Source: Psychroflexus longus
GTDB lineage: Bacteria > Bacteroidota > Bacteroidia > Flavobacteriales > Flavobacteriaceae
Reading direction: 5' to 3'
Length of the DNA: 64,000 nucleotides
Assembly: GCF_020164595.1 (NCBI RefSeq)
Contig: NZ_JAIQZE010000009.1
Location: 1 to 64,000 of the forward strand
This document shows positions 7,313-16,700 of the stretch, in pieces. The notes below the pieces were generated by a model. That model was not told where the DNA came from, searched no databases, and worked only from the letters and a program-made list of their open reading frames with translations. The position numbers were made by a program, and so were the translations under genes. Positions within the stretch are counted from its first letter, which is position 1. Every line of letters starts with the position of its first letter.

Positions 7313-8242
7313 CTATTCCTCAACCTCTACTTCTTCTACTCTCACAGCTTCTTTTTTAGGCTTTACCCCACCACCAATATTTCGGGCTATATAGTAGGTC
7401 ACCTGTGCACCAAATAAGAAGATAACCACAGAATAGTAGATCCAAATTAACAGTATAACAAGAGAACCTGCAGCTCCATAAGTAGAACTCAAATCGTTAG
7501 TCCCCATATATAGACCAATAAGGAATTTACCGACAATAAAAAGCAAAGCTGTAACCATTGCTCCAGCCCAGGTGTCTTTCCATCGCACTTTTGCATCTGG
7601 TAGGATTTTGTACATCAAAGCAAAAATTACAATGAGGATTAATTGTGAGATTATGATTTGAGCTATAGATATCAATTCTAAATTGATATCAGGCAGCAAA
7701 TTGTCCAATTTACCAAAAGAATAGGATACAATAGCATCCAGGATTAAAGAAACGATAAGAATAAAACCAATAACCAACACAATGGAAAAACTTAAGAGCC
7801 TGTCAAAAGCTAGTTTAACGTAACCTCTGTTGGGGATAGGTTTGATGTGCCAAATATGATTAATACCTCTTTGCAAGCTCACAAAAACGGTAGTTGCAGA
7901 AAAAATAAGAATTGAAATACCAATGGTAGCAGAGATAGCGCTGTCAGCATTGAAGGCAAAGTTTTCCAGAATACTTTCTAAAGTTTGTCGCGATTCATCT
8001 CCGGCTAGACTCGTAATTTGACTAAAAAGCTCTTCTCTTATTTCAGATCTTTCATAGAGACTAGCTCCTAGATTCAAAATTATAATCAATAAAGCAGGAA
8101 GACTGAAAATGGTATAAAATGCGGTTCCAGCAGCAAAACTCATGGAATCGTTGGAAGTGAAATCTTTGATGGAATCTACCAATATTTTCACATACTTTAA
8201 TTCTAAAACTTTTTTTATCCTTCTTTTTATTTCTGAAAACAT
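7313..8242 (-). CDS. YihY/virulence factor BrkB family inner-membrane protein
   Basis: This is a polytopic inner-membrane protein of the YihY (UPF0761) family, formerly misnamed RNase BN. The family signature SFAAGTAFYTIFSLPALLII lies near residues 35-54. Further membrane segments follow, ending with LVILLIWIYYSVVIFLFGAQ, and a charged tail closes the protein. The molecular function of the family is not settled; transport or efflux has been proposed. An ATG at 8242 was preferred because it gives a compact basic N-terminus. In-frame starts up to 8284 would add a short hydrophobic lead. It is last in a minus-strand group after the GlmU-like and acyl-CoA dehydrogenase-like genes. Confidence 0.87.
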   Translation of the reverse strand: MFSEIKRRIKKVLELKYVKILVDSIKDFTSNDSMSFAAGTAFYTIFSLPALLIIILNLGASLYERSEIREELFSQITSLAGDESRQTLESILENFAFNADSAISATIGISILIFSATTVFVSLQRGINHIWHIKPIPNRGYVKLAFDRLLSFSIVLVIGFILIVSLILDAIVSYSFGKLDNLLPDINLELISIAQIIISQLILIVIFALMYKILPDAKVRWKDTWAGAMVTALLFIVGKFLIGLYMGTNDLSSTYGAAGSLVILLIWIYYSVVIFLFGAQVTYYIARNIGGGVKPKKEAVRVEEVEVEE

Positions 8243-8308
8243 GCTTGCAAAAGTAAAGATGAACATTGCAACTTCAGCTAACATTTATAAAATTTATTAA
8301 TAATAAGA

Positions 8309-9295
8309 TTATCCAGGTTTTATGAAGTAATGCTGAAATGCTGTCAACACATCGCGATAAGCCCAATGTGAAAGTTTATTTTCTTCTATCAACGTTACTC
8401 CTCCATTTTTAAATAAGACTTGAATTTCATCAAAGATCAACAGATGTGCTTTGCTAAGCTTATTTTTTAGATCAGTTTTAATATTATTAGTGAGCTTGCC
8501 CTCGTTTGAATGTTCTTCAATCTTTTCAGCGAAGTGATCTCGAAGCAGAATGGCTCTCGCTATTTTTTTCTGAAGTAAATCCGTAGCTGTATCAAAATTT
8601 TTATCAAAAATCTGATCTGACTTTAACGAATTCAAAAAACTTAGTGCAATGCCAATAAAACAGGAGGACATACAAACGCGTGCAAATTCTTCAAACGGGA
8701 TGTGGAGCACTTTATAGTCTGAATTATTTTTTATTGTATTCATTTGAAATCCAAAATCTTTCGGAATCTCAACATCTGTCAAGTGGATTGTTAAAGATGA
8801 AGAGCTTTTTAATCCTAATATTTCCCACTTTTCTTCAGCAAATTTTACTGAATCTCCAGGAACAACGAAAGACATTACTTCCCCAGTATCCTCATTTTTT
8901 GCATTCAGACTAAAGTAATTCGCATGCGCTGCTCCTGAGCATTTACTCCATTTACCATTTAATATCACCTTAGTATCTTTAGTTCTGAAAGTTCCACTAA
9001 CTGCACCGCTTCCAGCAATAACTGTTTCTGAAGGATAAAATATTTTTTTAGCTATTTCAGGTTCAAAAAACCCTGAAAACCAGTTGGCTCCCCCTCCAAG
9101 ATTCAACACCCATCCCAATCCACCAAAATGGGTTGCAGCTTCAGTGATGTGATGACTCGCTGTTTTTAATTCAAGCTCTAAGCCGCCAAATTCTTTGGGC
9201 ACAAATGATTTGAACCAATTTCGTTTGAAAAGCTCCTCCAATAAATCATTTGAAATTTGGGGCTTCTTATAATCTTCAATGCGAATTTCCCTCAT
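8309..9295 (-). CDS. Acyl-CoA dehydrogenase-like flavoprotein, short form
   Basis: The 328-residue protein looks like the acyl-CoA dehydrogenase/flavin hydroxylase superfamily. The N-terminal helical part (FVPKEFGGLELELKTASHH) is followed by a beta domain with GKWSKCSGAAHANYF and WEILGLKSSSSLTIHLTDVE, and then a helical C-terminal part. It is about 50 residues shorter than usual acyl-CoA dehydrogenases, and I do not see the usual catalytic Glu context. It may be closer to FMN/FAD-dependent hydroxylases of the HsaA/DszC type. It lies 20 bases after the GlmU-like gene and 66 bases before YihY, so it is probably co-transcribed. The substrate is unknown. Confidence 0.72.
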   Translation of the reverse strand: MREIRIEDYKKPQISNDLLEELFKRNWFKSFVPKEFGGLELELKTASHHITEAATHFGGLGWVLNLGGGANWFSGFFEPEIAKKIFYPSETVIAGSGAVSGTFRTKDTKVILNGKWSKCSGAAHANYFSLNAKNEDTGEVMSFVVPGDSVKFAEEKWEILGLKSSSSLTIHLTDVEIPKDFGFQMNTIKNNSDYKVLHIPFEEFARVCMSSCFIGIALSFLNSLKSDQIFDKNFDTATDLLQKKIARAILLRDHFAEKIEEHSNEGKLTNNIKTDLKNKLSKAHLLIFDEIQVLFKNGGVTLIEENKLSHWAYRDVLTAFQHYFIKPG

Positions 9296-9315
9296 AAAAT
9301 CAATCTCAATAATCT

Positions 9316-10488
9316 TTAATCTCGGCGATAACTTGACGTCTTTTCAAATATCTCTTCCAAAATAGATTTATCTTCTTGAGTCAAACTCAGGCCTCGGCGT
9401 TTTATCACGAGCTCTGCGACCTCAAACACTTTATTCAATTTGTAAGTGATCACACCTTGACTTCCTCCCCAACTAAAACTCGGTACAAAATTACGCGGAA
9501 ATCCAGACCCAAAAATATTGGCGCTCACTCCAACGATAGTGCCTGTGTTAAACATCATGTTAATACTGCATTTGGAATGATCTCCCATAATTAAACCACA
9601 AAACTGAAGCCCTGTGTCTTTAAACCTTCCAGAATCATAATCCCAAAGTTTCACATTCGCATAGTTATTTTTGAGATTGGAGGTGTTCGTATCTGCTCCA
9701 ATATTACACCACTCTCCGATTACAGAATTCCCTAAAAAGCCGTCATGTCCTTTGTTGGAATAACCTAAAATCATAGAGTTACTTAGTTCTCCACCAACTT
9801 TGGAATGTGGACCAATTGTCGTTCCTGTATAAATTTTAGCACCCATCTTTACTGTTGAATACTCGCAAAGCGCAAAAGGTCCTCTTATGGCTGAATTTTC
9901 CATCACCTCGGCTTCTTTACCTATATAAATAGGACCATCAGTAGCATTGAGTGTTCCATTATACAGTTTGGCTCCTTCTTCTATAAAGATTAAATCGGGG
10001 TTGAAACAAGTTACCGTTTCAGGAACAGGCTGAGAAGTTCTTCCACTAGTAAGTAACTTAAAGTCATCCTCAATCGCCTTATGATTTTTTGAAAATAAAT
10101 CGGCCACATGTTCTATGCAATCCAGTTCTATATTTAGTTCAGAGTCTATGAGTGTTTGTAAATCAAGACTTTCGTTTTTAGATAATCGATAAGCCAAAAC
10201 AATTTCGCCATGCATCAGAACTTCATCATTAGTTAAATTTTTCACCTGTTCAAAAAATTCTTCAGAAGCTAAATATCTGGCATTGATGTAAAGATTGTCT
10301 CCTTCAACCTGTTCAGGATATTTTTTTGTGAGATAAGATTCAGTTTTGTAAGAAACAGCAGCTTTGGAAATATGCTCCCATTTTTCTTTTAGTGTTAAAA
10401 TCCCTAATCGTAGCTCTGCAATAGGTCTAGTAAAGGTTAAGGGAAGAAACTGTGAGCGTAAATGGTCGTCAAATAGAATAATATTCAT
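9316..10488 (-). CDS. Bacteroidetes-type GlmU-like sugar-1-phosphate nucleotidyltransferase/acetyltransferase
   Basis: This 390-residue protein matches the alternative GlmU family found in Bacteroidota, proposed to make UDP-GlcNAc for peptidoglycan and lipid A. The N-terminal half starts MNIILFDDHLRSQFLPLTFT and has ARPIAELR-like positions (RPIAELRLGIL) in place of the classic GxGTRM nucleotidyltransferase loop. From about residue 170 it shows hexapeptide-repeat character (EEGAKLYNGTLNA, GKEAEVMENSAIRGP, VGGELSNSMILG, VIGEWCNIGADTNTSN), meaning a left-handed beta-helix. The absence of a classical glmU in this window does not prove that this is the only one. It is first of a three-gene minus-strand group and divergent from panB. 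Confidence 0.83.
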   Translation of the reverse strand: MNIILFDDHLRSQFLPLTFTRPIAELRLGILTLKEKWEHISKAAVSYKTESYLTKKYPEQVEGDNLYINARYLASEEFFEQVKNLTNDEVLMHGEIVLAYRLSKNESLDLQTLIDSELNIELDCIEHVADLFSKNHKAIEDDFKLLTSGRTSQPVPETVTCFNPDLIFIEEGAKLYNGTLNATDGPIYIGKEAEVMENSAIRGPFALCEYSTVKMGAKIYTGTTIGPHSKVGGELSNSMILGYSNKGHDGFLGNSVIGEWCNIGADTNTSNLKNNYANVKLWDYDSGRFKDTGLQFCGLIMGDHSKCSINMMFNTGTIVGVSANIFGSGFPRNFVPSFSWGGSQGVITYKLNKVFEVAELVIKRRGLSLTQEDKSILEEIFEKTSSYRRD

Positions 10489-10523
10489 GGCAAAGCTGGT
10501 TTTAGTTTCGGGTTATGAAATCG

Positions 10524-10555
10524 TTTGAGCGTGAACTTAAAATTAAGTAATTTAG
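10524..10555 (+). promoter_or_regulatory. Possible panB promoter
   Basis: TTTG at 10524-10527, 20 bases, then TAATTTAG at 10548-10555, which differs from TAnnTTTG at one base. The start codon of panB follows at 10578. Confidence 0.35.
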
Positions 10556-10577
10556 CAATTCAAATAAAACTAAAATT

Positions 10578-11396
10578 ATGTCTGTAGCCAAGAAGCAATA
10601 CAAAAGAATTACGGTTAAGTCTCTTATCGAGATGAAAGCAAATTCTGAAAAAATATCTATGCTGACTTCCTACGATTTTACCATGGCTCAAATTGTTGAC
10701 CATGCTGGAATAGATGTGATTTTGGTTGGGGATTCTGCATCCAACGTCATGGCTGGTCATGAAACTACACTTCCCATTACTCTTGATCAAATGATTTATC
10801 ATGCTTCCGGGGTGATACGTGCAGTCAAAAGAGCTTTGGTTGTGGTTGACTTACCTTTTGGAAGTTACCAAAGCGATCCAAAAGAAGCTTTACGGTCTTC
10901 GATCCGCATCATGAAAGAAAGTGGAGCTCATGCCGTAAAGCTTGAGGGAGGAAGCGAAATAAAAGATTCTATCAAACGTATTTTAAAGGCTGGAGTCCCT
11001 GTAATGGGTCATCTTGGATTAACGCCACAATCCATCTACAAGTTTGGAACTTATACGGTGAGAGCTAAAGAAGAATATGAAGCAAAAAAACTTAAAGAAG
11101 ATGCACTCATGTTAGAACGTATTGGGTGTTTTGCGATTGTTCTTGAAAAAGTTCCAGCTAAACTTGCAGAGGAAGTGGCAAAAAGCGTTCAGGTTCCTGT
11201 AATTGGTATTGGTGCCGGTGCCGGAGTTGATGGCCAAGTGCTTGTGCTTCACGATATGTTGGGAATGAACAAAGAATTTAGCCCTAAATTCTTAAGACGT
11301 TATGCTGATTTAGAATCGGTTATGACAAAGGCGATCCAACATTATAACGAAGATGTAAAAGCTCAAAAATTCCCCAACGAAGAGGAGCAGTATTAG
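10578..11396 (+). CDS. panB: 3-methyl-2-oxobutanoate hydroxymethyltransferase
   Basis: PanB transfers a hydroxymethyl group from methylene-tetrahydrofolate to 2-oxoisovalerate, the first step of pantothenate synthesis. The 272-residue protein has the family motifs [30 protein letters not shown] and [10 protein letters not shown]. It also has the C-terminal [20 protein letters not shown], covering the magnesium and substrate sites of the (beta/alpha)8 barrel. The length is close to the E. coli enzyme. It stands alone here, without panC or panD, although coaD, a later CoA-pathway gene, lies 15 kb away. Confidence 0.96.
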   Translation: MSVAKKQYKRITVKSLIEMKANSEKISMLTSYDFTMAQIVDHAGIDVILVGDSASNVMAGHETTLPITLDQMIYHASGVIRAVKRALVVVDLPFGSYQSDPKEALRSSIRIMKESGAHAVKLEGGSEIKDSIKRILKAGVPVMGHLGLTPQSIYKFGTYTVRAKEEYEAKKLKEDALMLERIGCFAIVLEKVPAKLAEEVAKSVQVPVIGIGAGAGVDGQVLVLHDMLGMNKEFSPKFLRRYADLESVMTKAIQHYNEDVKAQKFPNEEEQY

Positions 11397-11495
11397 ACTC
11401 GACTTCTTAAATTATTCGCAGATTCAAACCTAACTAATGTCTTAATACGTTAGGTCCACCTTAATAAATTAATCGAGTAAATTCAGAATTAAATT

Positions 11496-13769
11496 TTAAA
11501 AAGGATAACCGATAGCAAAATTGAGTACTGGGTTTGCAGAATCAAAATTCCATGAAGTTGTTGGTTCTTTGATAGGCGTAGCTAAATCTAGCCTAATGAC
11601 AAATCCTTGAATATCTAGACGCAAACCAAAACCTACTCCAGCCCCAAGTTCATTTAAGAAATTTGAAGAAAATTTACCACCTGGTGTCGCTTCGTTTTCA
11701 TTGACAAGCCAGACATTTCCTGCGTCTGCAAAAAATGCTCCATTCAAATATTCTGAAATAGGAAATCTGTATTCTAAATTCGCTTCCAGTTTGATATCTC
11801 CGGATTGATCAAAAAACGAATTGCTATTATCTTCTGGAGAAAAAGTTCCTGGACCTAATGAACGTATTCTAAAGGCACGTACACTATAGGGCCCACCTGA
11901 GAAAAATTGCTTTATGAAAGGCAAAGATTCGGTCGTTCCCATTGGCTGACCCATGCCTGCAAAAATTCTTCCTATGAGCTTTTGTCTTTTTTCATCTAAT
12001 TTTAGGTGATAGCGTAAATCCAAATCAGCCTTAAAATAATGAGCATATTCAAGTCCTATGAATTCATTTTGTCCAGCATCGTTCTGTGAACCCAATAAAT
12101 TCAAACCATTACCAGCCATATCGTAATTAAGCCCAAAATAAAAACCCTGGCTTGTCGACTGGTCTTTAATTTCGTTGTATGTAAAATTATAAGTGAGACC
12201 AGCTATAAATTGCTGCTCAAAGCTTCGTCTTAAAAAAGGATTGTTATCTAGAATTTGATCAAAATCTTCTGAAGTATTACCCAAATTAACATATTCTAAG
12301 TTGATTGGTTTCAATTGATGAGTGACATAGCTGTTACCTTCCCACAGGTAACCAAAGGATGATGAAATAGAATTTAAAGTGTAAAGTTGGGTTCTGCTTA
12401 AATAGTCAAGACCAAGGCTTACTTTAGTTTTGGGAATCGCATACGCAAAGTTTTCATTAAGATCTATAGGAAAAATCAATCTTGGTAACAAAATCGAAGC
12501 ATTCAATCCTACCTGGATACTACTCAGTCCCTGGTCTCCAGTTTTTCCAAAAAATTGTTGCTCATAACCTCCACTAAGAGAAAGTCTAAACAATTCTCCT
12601 CCTTTAAATAAATTCCTGTTGGAATAAACAACACTCAAATTTGGACCAGCAAAATTATTAGATTTAGTTACGCCTTGAAGCTCCAGCCTTAAGGAACGTT
12701 TGTTCATAGGAGACAAGAAAATATCTGCCTTGAGATGTCTTTTACCACCGGTATTAGTAAGCGTGTCGACTTCCTGATAATCGATATTTACAAACTTATA
12801 GGTGTTTAGGGATGATAAACGTCTACTTGTATATCTGGATAGTTTAGGATTATAAGTTTCTCCTGGTTCGATAAGAACATAAGGCTTTAAGTATTTTGGC
12901 TTAATAAATTCTGCATTTTGTACAAAGTTAAAACCCTGGTAATTGATTGTATCTTTAGTCTCCTGTTTATTGGCTAAAGTTCTGTTAGGATGAATATTAA
13001 CCTCATCAATAACGTAAGGAACCAGAGACTTTTCTGGCACCTGAGTTTTCAATCTCAAATATAAATTGAATCGCCTGTCATCATAAGCATTTGTATCTGC
13101 TTCAAAAATTAAAAAATCTGAATTGAAGTTGTAGTAACCTCGATCCTTCAGATAATTATCGATTCGCTCACGTTCAGAAATGAGTTCATCAAAATTGAAA
13201 AGACTTTTTTCTTTAATTTCAGTAAATTCTAAAGAAGACTGAATATCCTTAAAAATCTGGAGAGGGTCTTCAAAAGTTTTATTGAGCTTGTAAGATTCAA
13301 GGCTATAAGGTTCTGGTAAATTAATTGAGTATTTCACGGATGTTGAGACATCAGCCGAGTCAATTTCTACTATGGAAGATATACTACCACCAAAGTAACC
13401 GTTATTCTGTAGTCTGTTTTTTAGAATTTTTTCCGCCTCTGAGACGCTGATGTCTTGAAAATAATAGGGATCTTCTCCAATTTGCTTATTCAAGAATTTA
13501 TTGATGAAACCTGGCTTTTCTCTACTTGCTTTGTAATTGAAGAATAAACCTGGTCGCATTCCAAGAAACTTGGTATTCGTGTTTCTTGAAATTGCAGAAT
13601 TAAGTTTGGACTTCAATTTATCATTATTTTTCCCCTTTTTGTTTTCAAATTTAATTACTGACCCGTTGTACAAGGTTTTACCTTCTGGAATGTACTCTTG
13701 AATACTACAAGAAGACAACACAAAAAATGCAATACTTGCAAACAAAAAGTATTTAAAAAAGCTACTCAT
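11496..13769 (-). CDS. tamL: Outer-membrane barrel lipoprotein TamL (BamA/TamA superfamily)
   Basis: This is an Omp85-family outer-membrane protein that, with TamB, is expected to help insert outer-membrane proteins. The 757-residue chain starts MSSFFKYFLFASIAFFVLSSC, a lipoprotein signal with a lipobox LSSC. That is the hallmark of the Bacteroidetes TamL variant, which replaces TamA. POTRA-like regions occupy about residues 30-390, and the C-terminal barrel ends in NFAIGYPF with a terminal aromatic residue. The barrel carries GGPYSVRAFRIRSLGPGTF, an Omp85 loop-6 type VRGF/VRAF motif. The ATG at 13769 overlaps the end of tamB by eight bases (ATGAGTAG), indicating translational coupling. A longer start at 13826 would bury the signal peptide and was rejected. 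Confidence 0.88.
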   Translation of the reverse strand: MSSFFKYFLFASIAFFVLSSCSIQEYIPEGKTLYNGSVIKFENKKGKNNDKLKSKLNSAISRNTNTKFLGMRPGLFFNYKASREKPGFINKFLNKQIGEDPYYFQDISVSEAEKILKNRLQNNGYFGGSISSIVEIDSADVSTSVKYSINLPEPYSLESYKLNKTFEDPLQIFKDIQSSLEFTEIKEKSLFNFDELISERERIDNYLKDRGYYNFNSDFLIFEADTNAYDDRRFNLYLRLKTQVPEKSLVPYVIDEVNIHPNRTLANKQETKDTINYQGFNFVQNAEFIKPKYLKPYVLIEPGETYNPKLSRYTSRRLSSLNTYKFVNIDYQEVDTLTNTGGKRHLKADIFLSPMNKRSLRLELQGVTKSNNFAGPNLSVVYSNRNLFKGGELFRLSLSGGYEQQFFGKTGDQGLSSIQVGLNASILLPRLIFPIDLNENFAYAIPKTKVSLGLDYLSRTQLYTLNSISSSFGYLWEGNSYVTHQLKPINLEYVNLGNTSEDFDQILDNNPFLRRSFEQQFIAGLTYNFTYNEIKDQSTSQGFYFGLNYDMAGNGLNLLGSQNDAGQNEFIGLEYAHYFKADLDLRYHLKLDEKRQKLIGRIFAGMGQPMGTTESLPFIKQFFSGGPYSVRAFRIRSLGPGTFSPEDNSNSFFDQSGDIKLEANLEYRFPISEYLNGAFFADAGNVWLVNENEATPGGKFSSNFLNELGAGVGFGLRLDIQGFVIRLDLATPIKEPTTSWNFDSANPVLNFAIGYPF

Positions 13770-16700
13770 CCTTATTGGTTTCAGTTTCCTGTTCTTTGTT
13801 TTGTTCTGATTTTGATTTGGTATCAATTTCTTCTTCTTTTAAAGATTCTCTGTAAGCTTTATCCCAAAGTACTTTGAATTTATTGAATTCCCGGGTAAAA
13901 ATAAGTGCAATACCGCTAACGAAAACCTGCCCATCGATGACATTCTCATATTCACTTTTTCTAAAACCTCGCAATTTCCATCTTCCATCTTCTGTAAGTA
14001 AGTATTCTACACTTACATTCCCTACAAGTGCCTGGCTTTCTCCTGCTCGCTGCTCACCCTGCACATTCATTGAGCTTCCTGCTTCAACAACAAGTCTATC
14101 GTCCATCAATTTCTTTTGTGCTGTTACATCTACATCAGTTCTATTTTGAGAAGTATCTCCTTGATAGTCTGTATAACTATTTACATCAAAATTGAGTGAG
14201 ATACCCGTATTCCCAGTCAGTTTATCTGAAAATGTATTCAATTGATCCGATAAGGCCTGGTTGATGTTGTCTCTTGCCATTGTCGCTGGTCCACCCTGGC
14301 TTCCGTCGCTTCCAGATTCAGGATAAAAGCGGTTCAATACCAGCAATGAAAACACTTGTTTGTTTAACTGATCATCTTGCTGATTAACCTGAGAAATTTT
14401 TGAATTAACGGACCCATTTATAGCGCCTTGTCTATCTTCTGGCATATCTAGCTGAAAATTGAGTTCTGGTGACATCAACTGTCCTTCAACCCCTAGATAA
14501 ACTAAAAATGGTAACTGTTGTTTATATCTATTTTGTGTAATGGAATTTTCTCCAGCTGTTTGAGAAGCCATTAAAGAACTTGCAGATGTTTCTACTTTAT
14601 AGATAGCTCTCAAATCCAATTCTGCGTTATATGGATCTCCACTCCATGTCACCGAACTTGTTGGAGCAATATCAAACTTGCGCTTTACAATATTGTAAAG
14701 ATTCAATTCAACGCTACCATTTGAAACTTCATACTTACCAGCAAGATTCATTTTACCAGTTCTTGAAATCGAAAACTTAAAGTCTCCGCCTCCTTGTATG
14801 CTTACATTATCGTTGGTCCTTTTGTTCAAGATAACTTTTACTCTAGATTTATCTTGAATGGTAATATTACTATTTAAGTCGATTCCTGTCAAGATTGCTT
14901 CAAAGTCTTCTTCGTCTTTTTGAGTGAGAATGTCGTCTGGGTTTTGCTTATTTACAAACACTACGACCCCGTCTCTTTCTTTAATGCTAGCTTGAGATTC
15001 TGGAATTATGTAAGTAAGGTTTGTTGCATTTTTTATGGATAGGTCAAGATTTACCTTCGGAAAATCTAGGTCTCCTTTTAATTTTGCTGAAGCATCAAAA
15101 ACCAACTTGCCAAAATATAAATCGTTATTTTCTGCTGTTGTATTTAATAATTGAAAATCTTTTGCATCAAAAGCCAAATTAAATTTAGGATTAGTTAGTT
15201 CTTGAGTAGAGATGGACCCATTAACAGATAGCTGATTTCCATCATCATCTACAACTGAAAATTCATTTAAACTGATTTTATCCTTAGAAAATTCGATTCG
15301 TTCATCTTTCAGATTGTAAAGCGTGTTCAGTAATTTTAAATTGAATTGAACATCGTTAAAGGTCAAATCACCTTTGTAACCTAAATCATCCAAAGGTCCA
15401 TTGATTTCAAAATTACCTTTTAAATATCCATTAGTTTTTTTGATGAAATCTTGAGCAAAACTTTCTATGGTTTCCATTTCAAGTTTATTCAACCCTATGG
15501 TGAAATCGATGCTGGTTTCTGTTGAGCTTGCATGATAATTACCCCTTACATCAAGGTCAATCCCCGCATCTTTCAAGCTAAATTTTAAGTCATAATCCTC
15601 ATCGGATTTTGCTTCTGCTATTAATGATAAGTTTCCTAAAGGAACCTCTGTGACTCGTAAATCTTCAATATTGAGATTGGAAACCAATCCATTAGAAACA
15701 AATGGTTCTATCAAAACTAAATTACCACTCAATTTCCCTCCAGCCAGTTTTTCATCTGGATTAAAATAACTCGTGAAATTAGAAAGTTTGAAATTATCGA
15801 TAACTATTCCCAGGTGTCTTTTTTCAAAATCTAACTTGTCTGTTAACTCAATGGTTTGAGAGTTTCTATTCAATTTAAAATTAGTAACATCAATTCTCTC
15901 GTTTTGGTATACGATCTCATTATTATCTGGTATTGACCACTCAGAAGCGTTCAATATCAATTGATCCGGAGAAACAGAGACTCTGTAGAGGCCATTTTCC
16001 TCAAATTTTACTGTAATCAAAGAGCTAAAAAAGCCCTTTTCATCCTTGGAAGCATCCAAATTCAAACTCAATAAATCATTTTCAAACTTACCTTGCAACA
16101 GGGTTTCAGCTACATCCAAAGGGCCAGCAGAAATATTCTCGAACCCAAAGCTAAAATTCGCAGAATTTCCGTTGGACTCCAGATCGAGTGCTAAACCCAA
16201 AATCTCATTGTCCTGATAGTTTAGATAAGGAAGCTTAAGGCTTGAGGCAAGTTTATTTTTTTCTCCTTCAAACTGGACAAAAGCTTTAAGTGTATCCATT
16301 TGTCGGATCCCATCTACAAATACGTCAGACAAAATTGGAGAATTAACAAAATCTAGTTTTAAATCCAGGTTAACCTTAGAGTTCGAAATTTTACTCTGAA
16401 TTATGTCTTTAGAATAAGTTTTAAAATGATTTTGTATAGCATTGGAAATCCCTTGAATATTTGAATTTGATGCCAAATTAGCATTCAAAAACTTACTTGA
16501 AATTTCTGCAATGGTTTGAGTCGAATCTACCTTAGAAAAGAAATCAAAACCACCTAAATAATAAGGACGATCATCATAAACCACCAAGCCGTCATTTAAC
16601 TGAGCATCGAGTTTAAATTTCTCGAGATTTCCTTCAAATTGAATTTTAGCAAACACTTTTGCTCTCAAGTCTTTGGAGGAAAGTCCAAGTGCCTGTGTGT

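Noticed and set aside
11435-11465. CCTAAC...GTTAGG inverted repeat after panB
   Set aside because: The stem is only six bases with a long loop and no T run, so it was not called a terminator.
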